DNA from: Aristolochia californica
Taxonomy: Eukaryota; Streptophyta; Magnoliopsida; Piperales; Aristolochiaceae
Length of the DNA stretch: 64,000 nucleotides
Direction of reading: 5' to 3'
NCBI GenBank assembly: GCA_029961685.1
Contig: JARWKL010000010.1
Span: 620,001-684,000 of the forward strand
Part shown: in pieces, positions 15,001-30,000 of the stretch
How the letters are laid out: each line of letters opens with the position of its first letter
How positions within the stretch are numbered: position 1 is the first letter of the stretch
The notes under the pieces: model-generated
What the model saw: the letters and a program-made list of their open reading frames with translations, nothing else
The model's database searches: none
What the model was told of the DNA's origin: nothing
Made by a program: the position numbers and the translations under genes

Positions 15001-18000
15001 TCCATTGCTCTTTCACTACTCAGATTTGGTGCCATATGCTTCAGCTTTTCAAAATTAGCATTTGTCATTGCCCCTCTTTTACTGACTGGATTCTTTATAA
15101 CACTTTTATCTCTCTTCCTCCTCCAGAAGATGCTATGGAAAACCATGTTCGTCATCATTCCTTGGTGTTTAAGGACAGAGAGGACCAACATGGTTTCTCA
15201 AAGAAGGATGAAAAGTTATGATTCTGTAAAGAACAAGGCTATGCAGAACTCCATTGATTGGTTGCGAACAAAGAAAGAATTTTTCAAATTCAGTAGCTCA
15301 TACATATGGGAGAACGGGTTGCATATTGCCTCGCTTAGACCAAAAAAATCGCATTGCACTGAAACCTGCATCCCTCCCCTTGTGGTTCCATCAAGCTCAA
15401 TTTTGATGAAAGCACTCAAGGGTCCAGCTGGGAAAGGGGGTATTTTTCATGACCGTGAAGGAAGGAAGCTCATTTCACATGCTGGACTCCCAATCAATCA
15501 GACTTTCTATCTGCTGAAACTCACGGCTTACTCCATTGTATTTGAATTTCCAAAGAAATTTTGTTTTTTCAAATGACCATAGAAAATTTTAGAGGGCCTA
15601 TTTTAGTGGAAGGAGACTCATCTTTGGTCAGTAGTTGGGGCAACAATCATTCTGCTGCACCTTGGAAGCCGCTGACCCAAATGGAGGAGGTTTTTGACTT
15701 AGATGCCTATGTGGTCACTACCTGGTCTCACATACCCAGATCTGCTAATGCAGCTGCAAAGAATCTTGCTAAGGAAGGTATAACCTTTCAGAGCTCACTA
15801 TTAGACAAATATGATCAATTTTCATTATGTAACAGTGTTTTAATTATTCCTGCAATTTTTAATTTTCATTATGTAACAGTGTTTTAATTATTCCTGCAAT
15901 TTTTAATTTTCATTATGTAACAGTGTTTTAATTATTCCTGCAATTTTTGTTTAATATGTTGTAATTAAGTGGCTTCCCTCTTCCAGTTTTGGGAAGCCTC
16001 TGTAATCCTTTCCTCGGAATAAAATCTTCTCATCCGCTTTTTAAAAAAACCAAAAACAAAAAAAGAGGAACCCGCTCAACTTCAACATAGGATAAAGCTC
16101 AATGATACTGATGTAAATCTAGGAAACATTACCATAGTCTGAAACAACGAAATTTGACAATATTTCAGGGGCAATGATTAGAAGCACTTTCCTCAAAAAA
16201 AAAAAAAAAAAAAATGATTAGAAGCAATTGGAACCTTGTTGCTAACCTCTCAACCCACAATCAGCCTAGTATTTCTTCATAGCCCCCTCCTGATCATAGA
16301 GCCATTAAATTGAACTTTGATGGTTGCTCCAGGGACAATCCAGGATGGTGGGGACACCAGTATGCCACCAGTCACCCGAGTTTACACTCAGAGGCATCGG
16401 GTCCCACCAGGACCCACCACATTGTGGTTGGGTAATTCCATATTTTTGTAATTCAATTATGTCACTTTATTTTGTTTTTATGTTCCAGATTTTACGAGAT
16501 TCATCAATTAGTAATTTTTTTTTGAATTTCAGTTCCTCTTTTATTAATTGATTGTAATCGGATGAGTAAGATGGATTGATGATGAATTAAAAATTTACTT
16601 CTACTGTTCTTCCCTTCCCGATCTTTCTCTTCATCCTCACTAATCTTTTGTTTCTTCTTCTTCTCAATTTCTCTTCTCTTTCTCTATTTCTCCTCTTTTC
16701 AAGTTATTAAATCAAAACGAAGATAGCATTCCTCATCACAGGACCAGCAGATTATGGGGGCATTTTTCACAGGCCTGATGGATCTGTTGTTCTCTCAAAT
16801 GCCAGCCCATTAGGTCACACTGACCGAGGTTCAGTGGACCTTCATGCTGAGCTCCACAGTTTGCACATTTACCACTCTCATTTTACTGTCCCTCTTGACA
16901 TTTTAGTTGGTGCAGCAATTTGGAATGTTTTTTCATGAGATTCTTGATTTGACGTAGTCAAATGGTGTTGTGTTAATGGGTCTGCCAATTGCATTTCCCT
17001 TGCTACGGAAGACGTTTGTCACCAATCTCTTGTGTTATAACCAATACCCCAGCTTGCTCGGTATGAAAATTCAGTTGGACAGGCTTCAGACATAGAAAAG
17101 AATGATGACTTCTTTTCAGGACACAAATGTGGCATGTGATGCTAACAAGGTACACAGTAAGCATATAGCTTACTGATTTTGATATTCACCATCTTTTTGC
17201 ACATTCACTTTACATTGTTGAACAAAACTGCTCTTTTCTTCTGAATGCATATGGAATGGTCCATTTTTTTCAAATAATAATATATAAATCCATAAAGAGA
17301 GAGACAAATACATGGATTTGCCTCTGCAGACCTTAAACGAATTCACACACATTGAGAAAAATAAAGGAAGCATTTTGGGATTACATAAAAAATTAAAATA
17401 GTTGTGTTGAAGAACAAGCATGAGAGAGACTTACATGACTCTCACAACAAGAAGTCTTATAGAGCCAAAATTAATGTTGTGGAATATAAAAGGAGTCTTA
17501 AGGGAAGGTCTCACAAAAAAAAGTTTTAGTTTAAAGATGTTTCAGTTATGTTAATCTTCTATTTATGTTTCAGTTATTTAATCGTTTTAAAACTTATTTT
17601 TTAGTATTTCGCTTTGGGTGTAACTGGGACAAGGGTAGTTTAATTGTAATATGATTCTACTTGTTTCCTCTATTATAAATAGAGGCTCATTGAACACAGT
17701 TCTAAGCAAGTTAGTTAATTATTTCTCTTCTACAAAAATTCAACAAGTTGAATAAAAAAAATATAAAATTTATATAAAACCTGAAATGGGGACCATTGCA
17801 GCTACTTCAACTCGGCCACCTAAAGCAGCCGAAAGAGCCGCTCTTTGAGCAACAGCAGCTTTCTCATTTCCACTACCTCGGCGACTCCCAGGATTATGAA
17901 GAGCATTGAGTTCCAACTCATCTTCAAGCCATTTCACTGAGCTAACAACCTACAAAATTGTTACAACAGTAAGCTACTATTTGGGGGCAAAAGAAACATA

Positions 18001-21000
18001 GTGTACCTCAAATCCTGCGAGAGCTGATGACAAGCATTAAACAAGTAAAATCAGTTAAAAGTTAGAAATATAAATATATATATATATATGGAAATACAAA
18101 GAACGTGTCATCTCATACGATAATCATTTAGAAACCAGAATCCAATAACATATTAGCGTGCATAAAAAAAAATTACACAGAAAAGGCACAAGTACACATT
18201 CTTTTACTGATCACTGATGAATGGAACCAGAATAACTAACAGTCACACATGTTTTTTTCGAGAGGATGTGTGAATGTATTACAAAAGAAAAATTACATAC
18301 CTAGAAGCTAAAAAGACATTTCCTCCACAACAAGATGTTGGAGGGTAACGCCTTTTTTCGCAACAGTCACACATGTTAATCCATGAAATATGCAAATTAG
18401 AAGCACAATTGACTTAAATAATGATTTTAATCATCTAAGAAATAAGTGACATCAAGAGTTTAAAAGTCATGAACAAACAACAAGGAGCCGTAGAGAATCT
18501 TCCACCCTTGCCAATAAACCAACCAAACGGTTGGTTTCTCAAGGCCTAAGGTCCAGAAAACTGTAAGCTCAGATGTGATATAGTGCCCCTTATGAAGAAG
18601 TGTCAAGGAGAAGATCACTGACCAATGCAACAGATAACCCCCCCCCCCCCCCCCCCTTTCCCATCTCTTTTACCTTCCCCCAAGGTGTCGATAGATCAAA
18701 GAAAGAGGTCTTATAAAAGCTAGAACCTTTCCAAACAGCTTGAGGCTCCACATCAATGAAATCTCCAAGAATGACACAGAAAGCAAGAGAATTTCTCCTG
18801 AGCTAGCACTGATAGAAACTCTGCCACCAGCTAGACCTGGTTATCCTTACATGTATCACGAGAATTCATGTTAAGCCAACAATCAGAGCAGTTCTTGCAT
18901 GACCTCCTCCCACTGTTGGTCCTATGAAGCAAACAATGCCCTCAACTTTCCAAAATCTTAGCAGTTAGATGAAAAAAAACTATCAGAAACCACTTTCAAC
19001 ATAGCTTTGCACTGACAAAGCTAATAAGCACAAAACCTTGACCTTTGTGAATCAAACAACATGGATGCAGTTATTTACCCAGGACAAGTCAGTCCCAGTC
19101 ACTAAAGAAACAGAACAAGGAATGCTTCTGAACATCCATCATTGTTGTCAGAAAATACTCAACTGCCGAACATCCATCATTCTTTCTTCTTTCATGGCAA
19201 AACCTCTCGGCTGATTGGCTTCTTTTACCTCTCAAAATCATGCAACATGTCCTCTAAACAATCAAGTCTAATTCTACAGTCGAAGAATTTTAATATACAG
19301 TTCTATGAACATTAGACTTACAAGGGGTGGTGTGCCTTGAGCAATTCGTTGAACGGCAGCAGACCACTGAGTACTCCACATATAAGGTCCTGCAACTGCT
19401 TGCAGAGCCACTGCACTCATGCTACCCAAACTATTCAATGAAGTGGAAAGTGACTTTGTTGGAGGCTGAGTAGATTGAATTGGAGGGGCCAGCCCAAACA
19501 GAACAATATAAAACCACAAATTGCGAAACAACTTCAAAAGTGAGGGCTCCACATCAGATGTAGGATCAAAATCTTTACATATTTCTGCAACAGCTGGAAG
19601 CAGAGGACCCAGAAAATCAGCACCACTCCTGTAATAACAAAAGAAACATTTTATGAATGATAAAGTTTTCATCTTTTTGAAGAGTGACAAGGAAGCAAAA
19701 ACACATTGAGTAACCAGATCTTGGAAATTTATCCATCTGTTATTTTTGGAAAGCCTTGACTCTCAGGGTCTACACATCTTTGTTTTTTTAAGTGATGATG
19801 AAATTCATTGAAAATGAGAAAAAATTACAAAAAGATAACTGTAGCTATAAAGAACCAAGTAAGAGCAAAACGCATAAAGCAAAAATACAGAACAAATATA
19901 AAAAATTACAATCTACTATGCTAAATCCATGTTGACAACCATGGACGGTTTTGCAATCTCCCCCTTCACCAAGGAGTCCAATACTATATTTGATTACTGA
20001 TGAATATGCCTCCAAGAGACTTGGAATGCTGAAAGAAGAGCAATGAATCATCCTCTTATGATTACTGGCAAGGACAAATGATCTCTACATTGACGAACTC
20101 CTTGAAGAGGAGCACTAAGTTCAGCAGTGGAATTTGCAACAACTATTGGCCCCGAAAATGTGAATAGTTGGAGTCCTTCATGGTTTCTAGCAACTTCAAC
20201 TTCTTTTTGTGATGAGGATTTTATATAAAACAAATAAAAAAGGAAAAGGGAAGAGAAAAGATTATTAAGATTTTTTAGAGGTTATTATTTTCACTTATTT
20301 TAACATTCATTATGTTCACTTTTTAATGTTGCCAAACTGAGCCTCCTTTAGGGGTGGCCATCCGACGGTCAGATGAAACAACTATCTCAAGGAAGATCGC
20401 TTGATTCTTCCTAGTTCCCGGTAAAAAGGAGCCATGAAACAAGAAAAGTGGAAACAACTGAGCCTGCGGAGAGGAACCATCTGGTCAAGAACAGTGTAAT
20501 TGGGGTAAACGTTGATATAAGTGGGGATAGAAATGTTGATCTAGTCAGGCATCTCAAGGCTAGTGAAGTGACTGTTGCACTTCTCGATGCTTCAAGCTTA
20601 GCCAGAGAAAGTGGAAGCGCGACAAGAGAACCCTCTAGAAGTACTCGACCTCTAATTCTGCAAATGTATGCCCGCCATCGCCCACACCCCCAACTCGCTC
20701 TCAACCCAACATTAGTCACCTCCTTGTTCGATCAGCTCCGTTTTAGCTTAACAAAATGAAGGCTCAATCAGTATAAAACACAATCACTCATGAGCGGCTC
20801 AACATGTGATGCAGGGAAGATGGCTCTAAAGATGATGTTGTTGGTGTTACCTACTTCCCAAATTCCTTATATGACTTCATCACCTGCAGATGCTCTCTCC
20901 AACTCCCTCACCTGGGTCACCTTCTTTGGCTCATAACTCTTGTTGTTGTTCCCTGGTTCCTATGGCTAGAAAGAAACAAGCACACATTCTCTACCAACTC

Positions 21001-24000
21001 TAGATCCATTTGTTGCATCATTGAAAAAACTATTCACGCCATACTACAATGGACTACGCTAGTGGACAACTTTGATGACTGGCCTCCTAATGTTATTCGC
21101 GAGAATTGGAAGGTAGCGGCTTCCGCTACTAATCACAAGCCTAGCCGTGTAACAACCTGGACCCTGCTTCCTCAAGGATCACTCAACTTGAATTTTGATG
21201 GGAGCTCCTTTAGGAATCCCGACTCATTCGGTCATGGGGAGTGATCAAAGATCATACGAGGCCTCCTCTCCTCTCCTAAGCGGCCCTTTAAGCATATTTG
21301 ACCTAGACGGAGGTTTTATGACTCCCTCATGGGCTTCAACTTTACAAGGAGCACTTCTCTATACTTGTGATTGTTGAGCGGGATTCCAAGACTATCATGT
21401 CTTAGGCAAAAGCAGATAGCCCTTATGCATGGCTTTTTTATCAACAGTTTTTTAGATTAAAGATATGGTCACCGACCTGTGCATTGACTGGTCTCACATT
21501 CCCAAAGAGGCCAATCTGAGACAGATCACTTTGCAAGGCTTGGTCACAACCAAGCTGAACTTTCCATTTCCCTGCATTGATTTTTTTTTGTTTGTGCATT
21601 GTCTTCCTGCTTGCTTGAATTCTGATAAGGGTTTCTCCCCCTCTTGCTCTTTTTAATAATTTTTTTCCTTCATTAAAAAAAAAAAAAAAGCTTTGACCAA
21701 AAAAGAGTAGAATGGATGCATGTTTCAATAATTCCCCTACAGCCATAGTATTATTTGAAAAGGTAAGCCATTCTGAATGAGCCAAAGGCTCCAAGGGATA
21801 GCAGCAAGGCCAACCTGAGGAAGGGACATGGCCAAATTATTGGTCCAGAAACTCAAAAGGGTTTGAAAAACAAAAGTGTATCCCAAATCAAGAGAGGAAA
21901 GAATAACCAACGTGGGCTGCCATGGTGCACTTGTGCAGATCAACAGCCTCTCTGGCTAGGTGACAAAACTTAAAAAGAAGAGCGAGCGGTTGAAAACTTG
22001 ACATATAGAGGTGGCCAGTGGCGAGGATCCAGCCTTCAAAGTACACCAGATAAAAAGAAGAACTCTAGGAGTGACAAGGAGCTTCCAAGACAAGGTAGCA
22101 TCATAGTCAAAATCTTCCTTTGTGTTGCTGGGAATTGAGTACGGGGCAACAGTGAAGCGACCTGGTGTAGAACACTTCAAGACCATAGAATCTTCATCCC
22201 CACCTCTGAAGTAATAAGAATCCAGCATAGACAAAATCTGGCCAATATCCTCAATCTCATGATCATTTACATCTCTTATCAGATCAAAATTTCAACTCCC
22301 ACCACCAATAGAATCAACCCTTGAACTTGGTATTTGGATCTCGAGCCATTCTATATATAGTTGGAAACTTGAGGCTGGTGGCCCATGCCCAATCCGAGTG
22401 TCATTCCGGAAATTAAGCCGGTTACCCAACTTGACTCTAGACCAAATGCACTGGCTGAAGTTTAGCAATGGTTTTAGAATCTCCCTCCAGAAGTTGGAGT
22501 GGGCTGCAAGAGAGAGCAAGCAGTTACGCAGCCAATTATGCTGGCCATACCCATATTTTCTGTTCATAATTTGCCACCAAAGAGCTGCCCTCCCATTTGT
22601 CCTCCAAAGCCATTAGGCAAGGAGGGCCCAGTTCATGTCTTTTAACAGGCTTGAAGCCTAAGCTGCCATGTCTTTTAGCACTGCAAACCTGGTACAAATT
22701 TACCTGGGGCACTTCCCAGCAACTTTTGTCAGACAAAGAATGAACGATAGCCACTAGTTGGGGAGGGCTGCAAGGAGGTTTCTAGTGTGATATATTGGAT
22801 GCACATTGGTACACCAGAAAATATATACATATTTCATTGAATTTTCATATTTCTCTATAAAAATGACCATATATATAGATAGATGAATATTCGGGCTGAT
22901 AACATGCACACTACACCTCAATCCCCCAGTGAGACTTGAACCCAAGAACTCACATTAGAAACCCTCATAAAGCTATTAAACCAAAGGCCCAATGTGCACA
23001 TTTTTTTAAATTCACAATATGCCTTTAGGATGCAGGTCAATTAATCAGTTTTCAACGTACCTGATTTGGAGATGATTGAGTGGCAGGTTTCATTGCTAGA
23101 AGGAGAGAAAAAGAAGGAGAAGAAGAATTTAGAAGAAGATTGAGAAAAAGAAGAATTGAGAAGAAAAAGAATTGAGAAGGAGAAGAATTTAGAAGAAGAT
23201 TGAGAAAAAGAAGAATTGAGAAGAAAAAGAATTGAGAAGGAGAAGAAGAACAACAACAACAAAGAAGAAGAAGAAGAAGAAGAAGAAGAAATAAGACGGA
23301 GAAGAATTTGTTTATTCATCCATTTCAAACACTACTTCCACCGTTCTGTTACAGTGTATTAATAACAAAATTCTAAATTCAAAAACGGATAAAACCCGTA
23401 ACTGAATAAATCTATAACAGATTTGTAAAATCAGGAAAAATAAAATAAAATAAAATTTTAAAATGGATAATCCCAACGACAATGTACTGGGTCCCATTGG
23501 AGCTCGATGGGCATACGGGTGTCCCCACCATTTTATAAAGGAAATTTCAAGAAGCAAAAAAAGAAAATTATATAGCACTGTACTGTCACAACTAAAGAAT
23601 TTATTTATTTTGCATTTATTCCTGGCTGACTGCATTTTTCTGGACAATCCTCATGTTGGGGAGTTATGTAAAACTGTAAACCACATGAAAGATATCTATA
23701 GCTTAGAAAATGAAACAAAACAGAGAACCACTCAAGGTTTTGTGCTCATGGCCATGAGTATTACCTCCCACTCTTTGACTCGGCAGCAAGCCCCACATCA
23801 GAGCATAAAGACAACAACCGATGACGAAAATCAGACCTTAGTTTAGCACTCTCAAGACATGAAGCAACCCGGAGAAATCCTGCCGGGAGTGTCTAAAACA
23901 AGACAGAAACAGTTAGGCTTGGAAAACAACAGAGAGTTTTCTGCCAAATATATCTTCTAATCAACAAGATGAAAATTATCATGCCAAATTTGAGTTTAAG

Positions 24001-27000
24001 AATAAAGTCCAGCCTAAAGAACTACCAAATTCTGGTCCAAGACTAGATCCTCCATATTGTAGGGCAATGTACTTATACATACCTCCACCCGTTCTGTCGT
24101 TGCTTCAGGGGGTGATGTTTTGCTTTCTGCAGACCCTATAGTAGAGAGTTTACTCAGATAACTTCTGGTCATCAACACAACTGTCTCACGATATGACTTC
24201 TCAAAACCCAAACCAGCCATGTGTGACACCGCATCAAGTAGCTGCAAAATTATGTAAAATTCAGACAAAACCCAGAAATATAATTTTAAAACGGTAAAAT
24301 AATTGAATGTAGAAATCAATATAAAAAATAAGCAAATGAAAAATGAACATCAACAAAAAACAGAAATATCTACAATAGAATATACATGCTCAGAAGACAA
24401 AGTTCCATACTCGGAGACGCAATTGACTGGGAGAAGAAGCATCACCCTCTTCTAAGCTTTCAATGAAAAGAGGCAAAATCATGTCTACAGCTTCCCCTTT
24501 TTTGACAGATACACTGATGTCAGCAAGCAAGCGAATAACATTAAGTTGCATCACTGGAACCGCTGGTTTCTCTTTCTCATCCTGGAAAAGACAAAAGAAA
24601 GTGAGAAAATACTCTTCCCAGAGATTCAGACTGAACCTTTCTAGATAAAGTTTTTGAAGTTTTTGCTAAAATGCACAAATCTGGATGACTTTTACACCAA
24701 AATGAACATTTTTCCATTTTTTTCTAAAAATGAGTAGTTCCCCCATTTTTAACCAAATCAAACTAGTTGTAAATTCAGAAATGCCGATGAAGTTGCTAAT
24801 GGCATCATTGGCCATGTTTACATACTCGGCCAGAGTTTGCCAGCATGAGAGACTCTCCTCTTCTCCTCAACTGGAGTATCCTTGCCTGCATGTCTGCCTC
24901 CCCTCGCCCTCCACTCATGGAAGCTTGGACTCCTCCTACTGCTGGATCCTAAAACTTAATTTTAATAGTAGTGCGAGTGGAAATCCAAGTATAGCTGGTT
25001 TTGGAGGAGTAGTACGTGACTCTGCTGGTTCTGTGCTTATCACCTACTCCAGTCCAATGGGAATCTCCGACTCCACCTCAGCTGAGCTGTTTGCCCTTCT
25101 CCAAGGGCTCATTGTCTACTGTGACCATTTCAGCGGCCCTCTTACCATTGAAGGTGATTCAAAAGTCATTATCAGTTGGTGTTCCAACCTCGCTGATCCC
25201 CCTTGGAGACATAGGCCCATCTTCCATGAAATAATTGACATTATATCTTTATTTAATTGTAATTCGTCTCATATTCTAAGATCAGCAAATGATGTTGCTG
25301 ACTCTCCGGCCAAGCAAGGAGCCTCCTTACAATCTCTTGTTATAAGGAGAGTGCTCCTTTAGCTTGCCTTTGTATTCTCTTGGTTTCTGAAATAAAATTT
25401 CACTTCAATCAAAAAAAATTACACTAAAGAAAAAAAATGGACAAGATTGCCCAAAGGGCAAACAAGTAAGAAATTGCAAGACAAATAATCAAATAGCTGA
25501 TTTTTGGAAAGATAAACAAATGATTGATTACTTTCTACATGAAGGAATGTCAATTTCTTTAGGACATACCATTCTTTGTAGAGGGACTTGCCATAATCTC
25601 TAAATTTCAGTGGTCCGCTAGTCAATTAATTATAGTGCTACTGTTTGATCACTAGAATCAACAATTGTAGCTTGTACATAAAAATGGTGACGACTGAAGG
25701 TGATTGAAGGCGGCCAACAGCACTGTCAAGCCACCGACAGGACATGAACGGCAGCGAGACAATCTCGATAGGGCGACTCTCATCAGCCGCACGAGAGTTT
25801 CTGTGGAGTCTGGTTGTCGATGCTCGGACGGCGGCAGACAAGAAGGCTCAATTGAGAAGGGAGTGGGACCTGACGCGATGACGCTCAAAGGACAACCGAA
25901 GATAATGACAGCAAAGGAAATGGTGAATGGACAACGGTGCAAGGAAAATGGAAGCTAGCCGCTGCCCTTAACGGCTTTCAGTTCGATTACGGAAACAGCA
26001 CCCTCACCATGGTGATTTTTTTGCAGTCCTCTGGGGGCATCATCCACATCACTGTCAGGAATGGAGAGGAGTTATTTCATCTCCATCCCCACTGCAGCGG
26101 CGCAAGCTTTTGCCACTCAATTCGAACTGGTGACTACTACCTCTGAACCTCAAAGATGCACCAAGTAACTCTGGATGGGCTGCTTCTGATTTTAACTCTC
26201 AGCAACAAACTTTAGAGGCCAACGCGAATGCAAGATTGTTTAGTGTCATGGGGACGATATCATGACCCGTCTCTACGTACCAGAGCACTCTGCCTCTCGT
26301 CTCACTTGGGAACACTTCCTCATCTGCCTCCGAAAACTCTCGCTACTAACGCTGCTCGCAACGGCCCCCAACCACCCAATTCCCCCCTCCTCACTCGTCA
26401 TCCTGGCACGCAACCCCCTCCGTCCTCATCATCTCCCTCTCTTCCTCTGTCATCACCCACCATCCCCTCACAGAGCCCACCCCTAGCTACCTCACGACAT
26501 TATGCTAGTGTTACCCTTTCACCGCAAATACTCCATTCCAGACAAGCTGAACTTTCATCGTCCCTAATTATAACTGCTAACCCTCAGTGCGGTGAATCAA
26601 CGATAATCAACAGAATTACCAATCAGCTACAACTCAACCACAACCACACCCCTTGTATCTCCTTCCTAGAGCCTTCCCATAGGCTTGTCCACCTCAACTC
26701 TGCAAATGAAAAATCCTCGACCCTTAAACTTTCCCCCTGCAACCACACAAGCATCATCAGTATCAGAGAATGGTTACCATCACCCCCACGAGTTCTCTCG
26801 GCCAATGGATTCAAGTGTGGGGACTTCCTACAGAACTGTGGCAGCACCTTGTCTTCTGCAAAATCACCAGTGCATTCAGCGCTTTGGTTTATCTCCATGA
26901 AGACACAACTCATCAACGTCGCATGGACTTTGCCAACCTACTCATTAATCCAAACAATCTCTTGTAGGGACAGTCTTTCATGCTAATCAACGTTGATAAT

Positions 27001-30000
27001 GCCAGATTATGGGTCAAAATCACCTTTGCAGACCTTACCAACTTCTGGCACCCGGACGGTCATTGCTTCTCCCCCAATTCCGGTGACAGACTCACTCACC
27101 CACTGAACCAGCACCATACCTCACCGAGCCAGCGAGTCAATGCGCCTACTCATCCAAGTGCTGAACTCAATTACCAGCTTGAATCACCCTTAGGCTACCA
27201 GAACAATTCAAATCCCCCCACCCCGCCAAATGAGCCAGCCACCTACCACCCCCTATAACCCCAATACGGCCGACACTGATGCTAGTGTTCAATTTGGCCA
27301 GTCAGCCTTACAAGACTTGCAATCTGCACCACGTGACTCTGCCACATCTCGACAATTATCTGAATCCCCCCTCCGCCCCCATATCAATGACATCAATGCC
27401 CTCACCATTTTACCTCTAGCGCACCAAATTGATATTGTCCAAACATCCAACTACCCCCACTTGACAAGCCTCCAAACCGCTACACACCAACTAGACAAAC
27501 TCCCTCCACACCTGTTTCAACAATGACCTTACCCTAGATGTTGGACCTCTTCCTGCAGCATCCTCTTTGAACCCCCCCCCCCCCTGCTCATCACCACGAT
27601 GTCAACACCCCAGTTGTCTTCTTCCCTGACATGGATGCTCCACTCCCATTGCCCCCTCGCCCACTCCACCACTCAAACTACCCCTCAGATATTGAGTCAA
27701 CCATGGAGTGTCACGACCAAGCTCAATCAGCCCATCCAACTCTCTCCCCACTTCTTCTTGCCACCAACCAGAGACGCAGGAAAATCCAACTGAGGCAGCC
27801 TCTGCAAGGTAAGTCAAGTAACCAAAATCACTAGCCCACTGATCCCACCACGGGAAGATTAGTCTTGCCTCTATTGGGTAATCAATCACACAATCTCGTC
27901 ACTGAATTGCAGTCAGAACAGCATAGATACGATGAAGAAACATGGCAGCAAATGATGAAGTTGGCCAAGCTAATGAGAGTTGTCTACTCCGGCAATCTTC
28001 CTGGAGACAATGACCCCTCAAGAATGCAATAAAACAAGCAGAAATGATTATTGTGTTGTGGAACGTCCAAGGAATTAACTCCGCGAGGAAACGGCTTTTA
28101 TCCACTATCTCCTCTCCACTTCCAAGGACCCTCTTGCTATTCTCCAGGAAACCAAGATGCAGAGCCTCAATGACTATTGTTCGTGATCTCTGGCCTTCCC
28201 ACAATTTGAGTTGGCATGCTCTTAACGCTGCTGGTCACTCAGGTGGAGGTTTGATTGTATGGAATACTGACACCATTGATGTCCTTGACTTCTCCCTTGG
28301 TACTTTTGCCATCGGCCTAAAAGTCTATGACAAATTTTTTGGCGGAATATGGGGCCTGTTGGGGATCTATGGCCACACTAGATTCTAGAACAGACACCTA
28401 TTTTGGGAGGAACTCCTCAATCTTATCCAGAATTGGTTGCTACCTTTCCTCCTTGCAGGCGACTTCAACTCCATTCATTTATGCAACAAAAAGTCACTAC
28501 CGGCAAGGCGCATCACATCCTCCATGAGAAGCTTCGTCGACTTTATTGGGAGCAATGATTAGAAGAGATCTCTCTTCCCGGTAAAACCTTTACATGGTCT
28601 AACGGCAAAACCTCCCTTATGATCCCTCCCCTAGCCCGGACGGATATAATGGTGAATCGTTCAGACAGAACTGGCCCATTATTAGAGATGACGTTCATGC
28701 CATGGCTCGTGATTTCTATCATAAGGGTATAACCTAAAAAAGCATGGGAACATCATTCATTGCTCTGGTTCCCAAAAAGACAAATGTTGAGTACCCGACC
28801 GACTTCCGCCCCATCAATCTGGTCTCCAGCACAATAAGATCATTGCATGCCTTTTGATCCATCGCCTAAAAGCGGTCTTGCCTTTAGTGATGATCATTGA
28901 GGATAATATGCTCTCATTAAGGGAAGAAACATCCTCAACTCGGACATGACAGCCCATGAACTCATTGATTTCTTCAAGAAATTTGGCTCGCCTAGGTTTG
29001 CCCTCAAGCTAGACTTTGAGAAAGCATTTGACAGAGTTAATTACAGCCTTCTTGACAACCTTCTTGCAAGAATGGGCTCGGTCAGAAATGGAGACATTGG
29101 ATCAATAGCTGCATATCGTCAGCTTTGTACTCCTCATCAATGATACTATTTGCGGCTACTTCAAGAGTACTCGTGGCATCCGTCAAGGCGACCCCCTCTC
29201 TCCCATGTTGTTTAATATTGTAGTTGAGCATCTCTATTCAATGATCTACGCAGCCAAGGAAGTCGGCTAGATTCATACTACTGACTTTCGGGCTGAAATT
29301 TGATATCCCAATTCTGCAATTTGCGGATGACACTATATGCTTTGGAGAGGGAACCCTTGACTAGATTTCGGAAATTGAGAGCCTTGCTAGGCCTTTTCGA
29401 ATTATCCATCGGGTAAAAGATCAATTGGTGTAAGAGTACTCTCTTGGGGTATCACATTGACACCACCAAACTCCACTCCATTTTATTTTGTTTTTTTTGA
29501 AAATGATGTATATATTAACAGAGAAAATTACAGAGGACAAAGGAGCAAATCCCTAACAACAAGAGATTGAAGGGTTGCTCCCTACTTGGCAAACACATCT
29601 GCTGCCGAATTTGCAGATCTTGGAATGTGAGACCAAATACAAGAAAATTGAGAGGCAATTTCTAGAATCTCCCAAAAAGTGTCCCAATGGTGCCACGGGG
29701 GGGAGGATGCACAATCGAACCAACCAATAACCACCTTCAAGTCTCTTTCAATGTGAAGAGGGCCCCTACAATTGTCTCTGAAAACTCGAAGCCCATTGAG
29801 AAGGCCTTGAAGCTCAGCTTAGCCAGCGTTGAGTCAGCAATGCCTAACGGTCCAGCATACGAGAAGCACTGATTACCGGAGGGATCAGAGATAACTCCCC
29901 CAAAGCCAGCAATCTCGGGACTGCCAAGAGAAGAACCGTCAAAATTCAACTTTAGGAAACCAAGTTCTGGAGGGGTTTATTCCTGCTTGACTAGGACCTT

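Noticed and set aside
23041..23328. Ser/Phe-rich 95-codon minus frame
   Set aside because: Translation of the GAA/TTC array.
26228..26986. 252-codon proline-rich frame
   Set aside because: A frame-shifted part of LINE ORF1, not a host gene.
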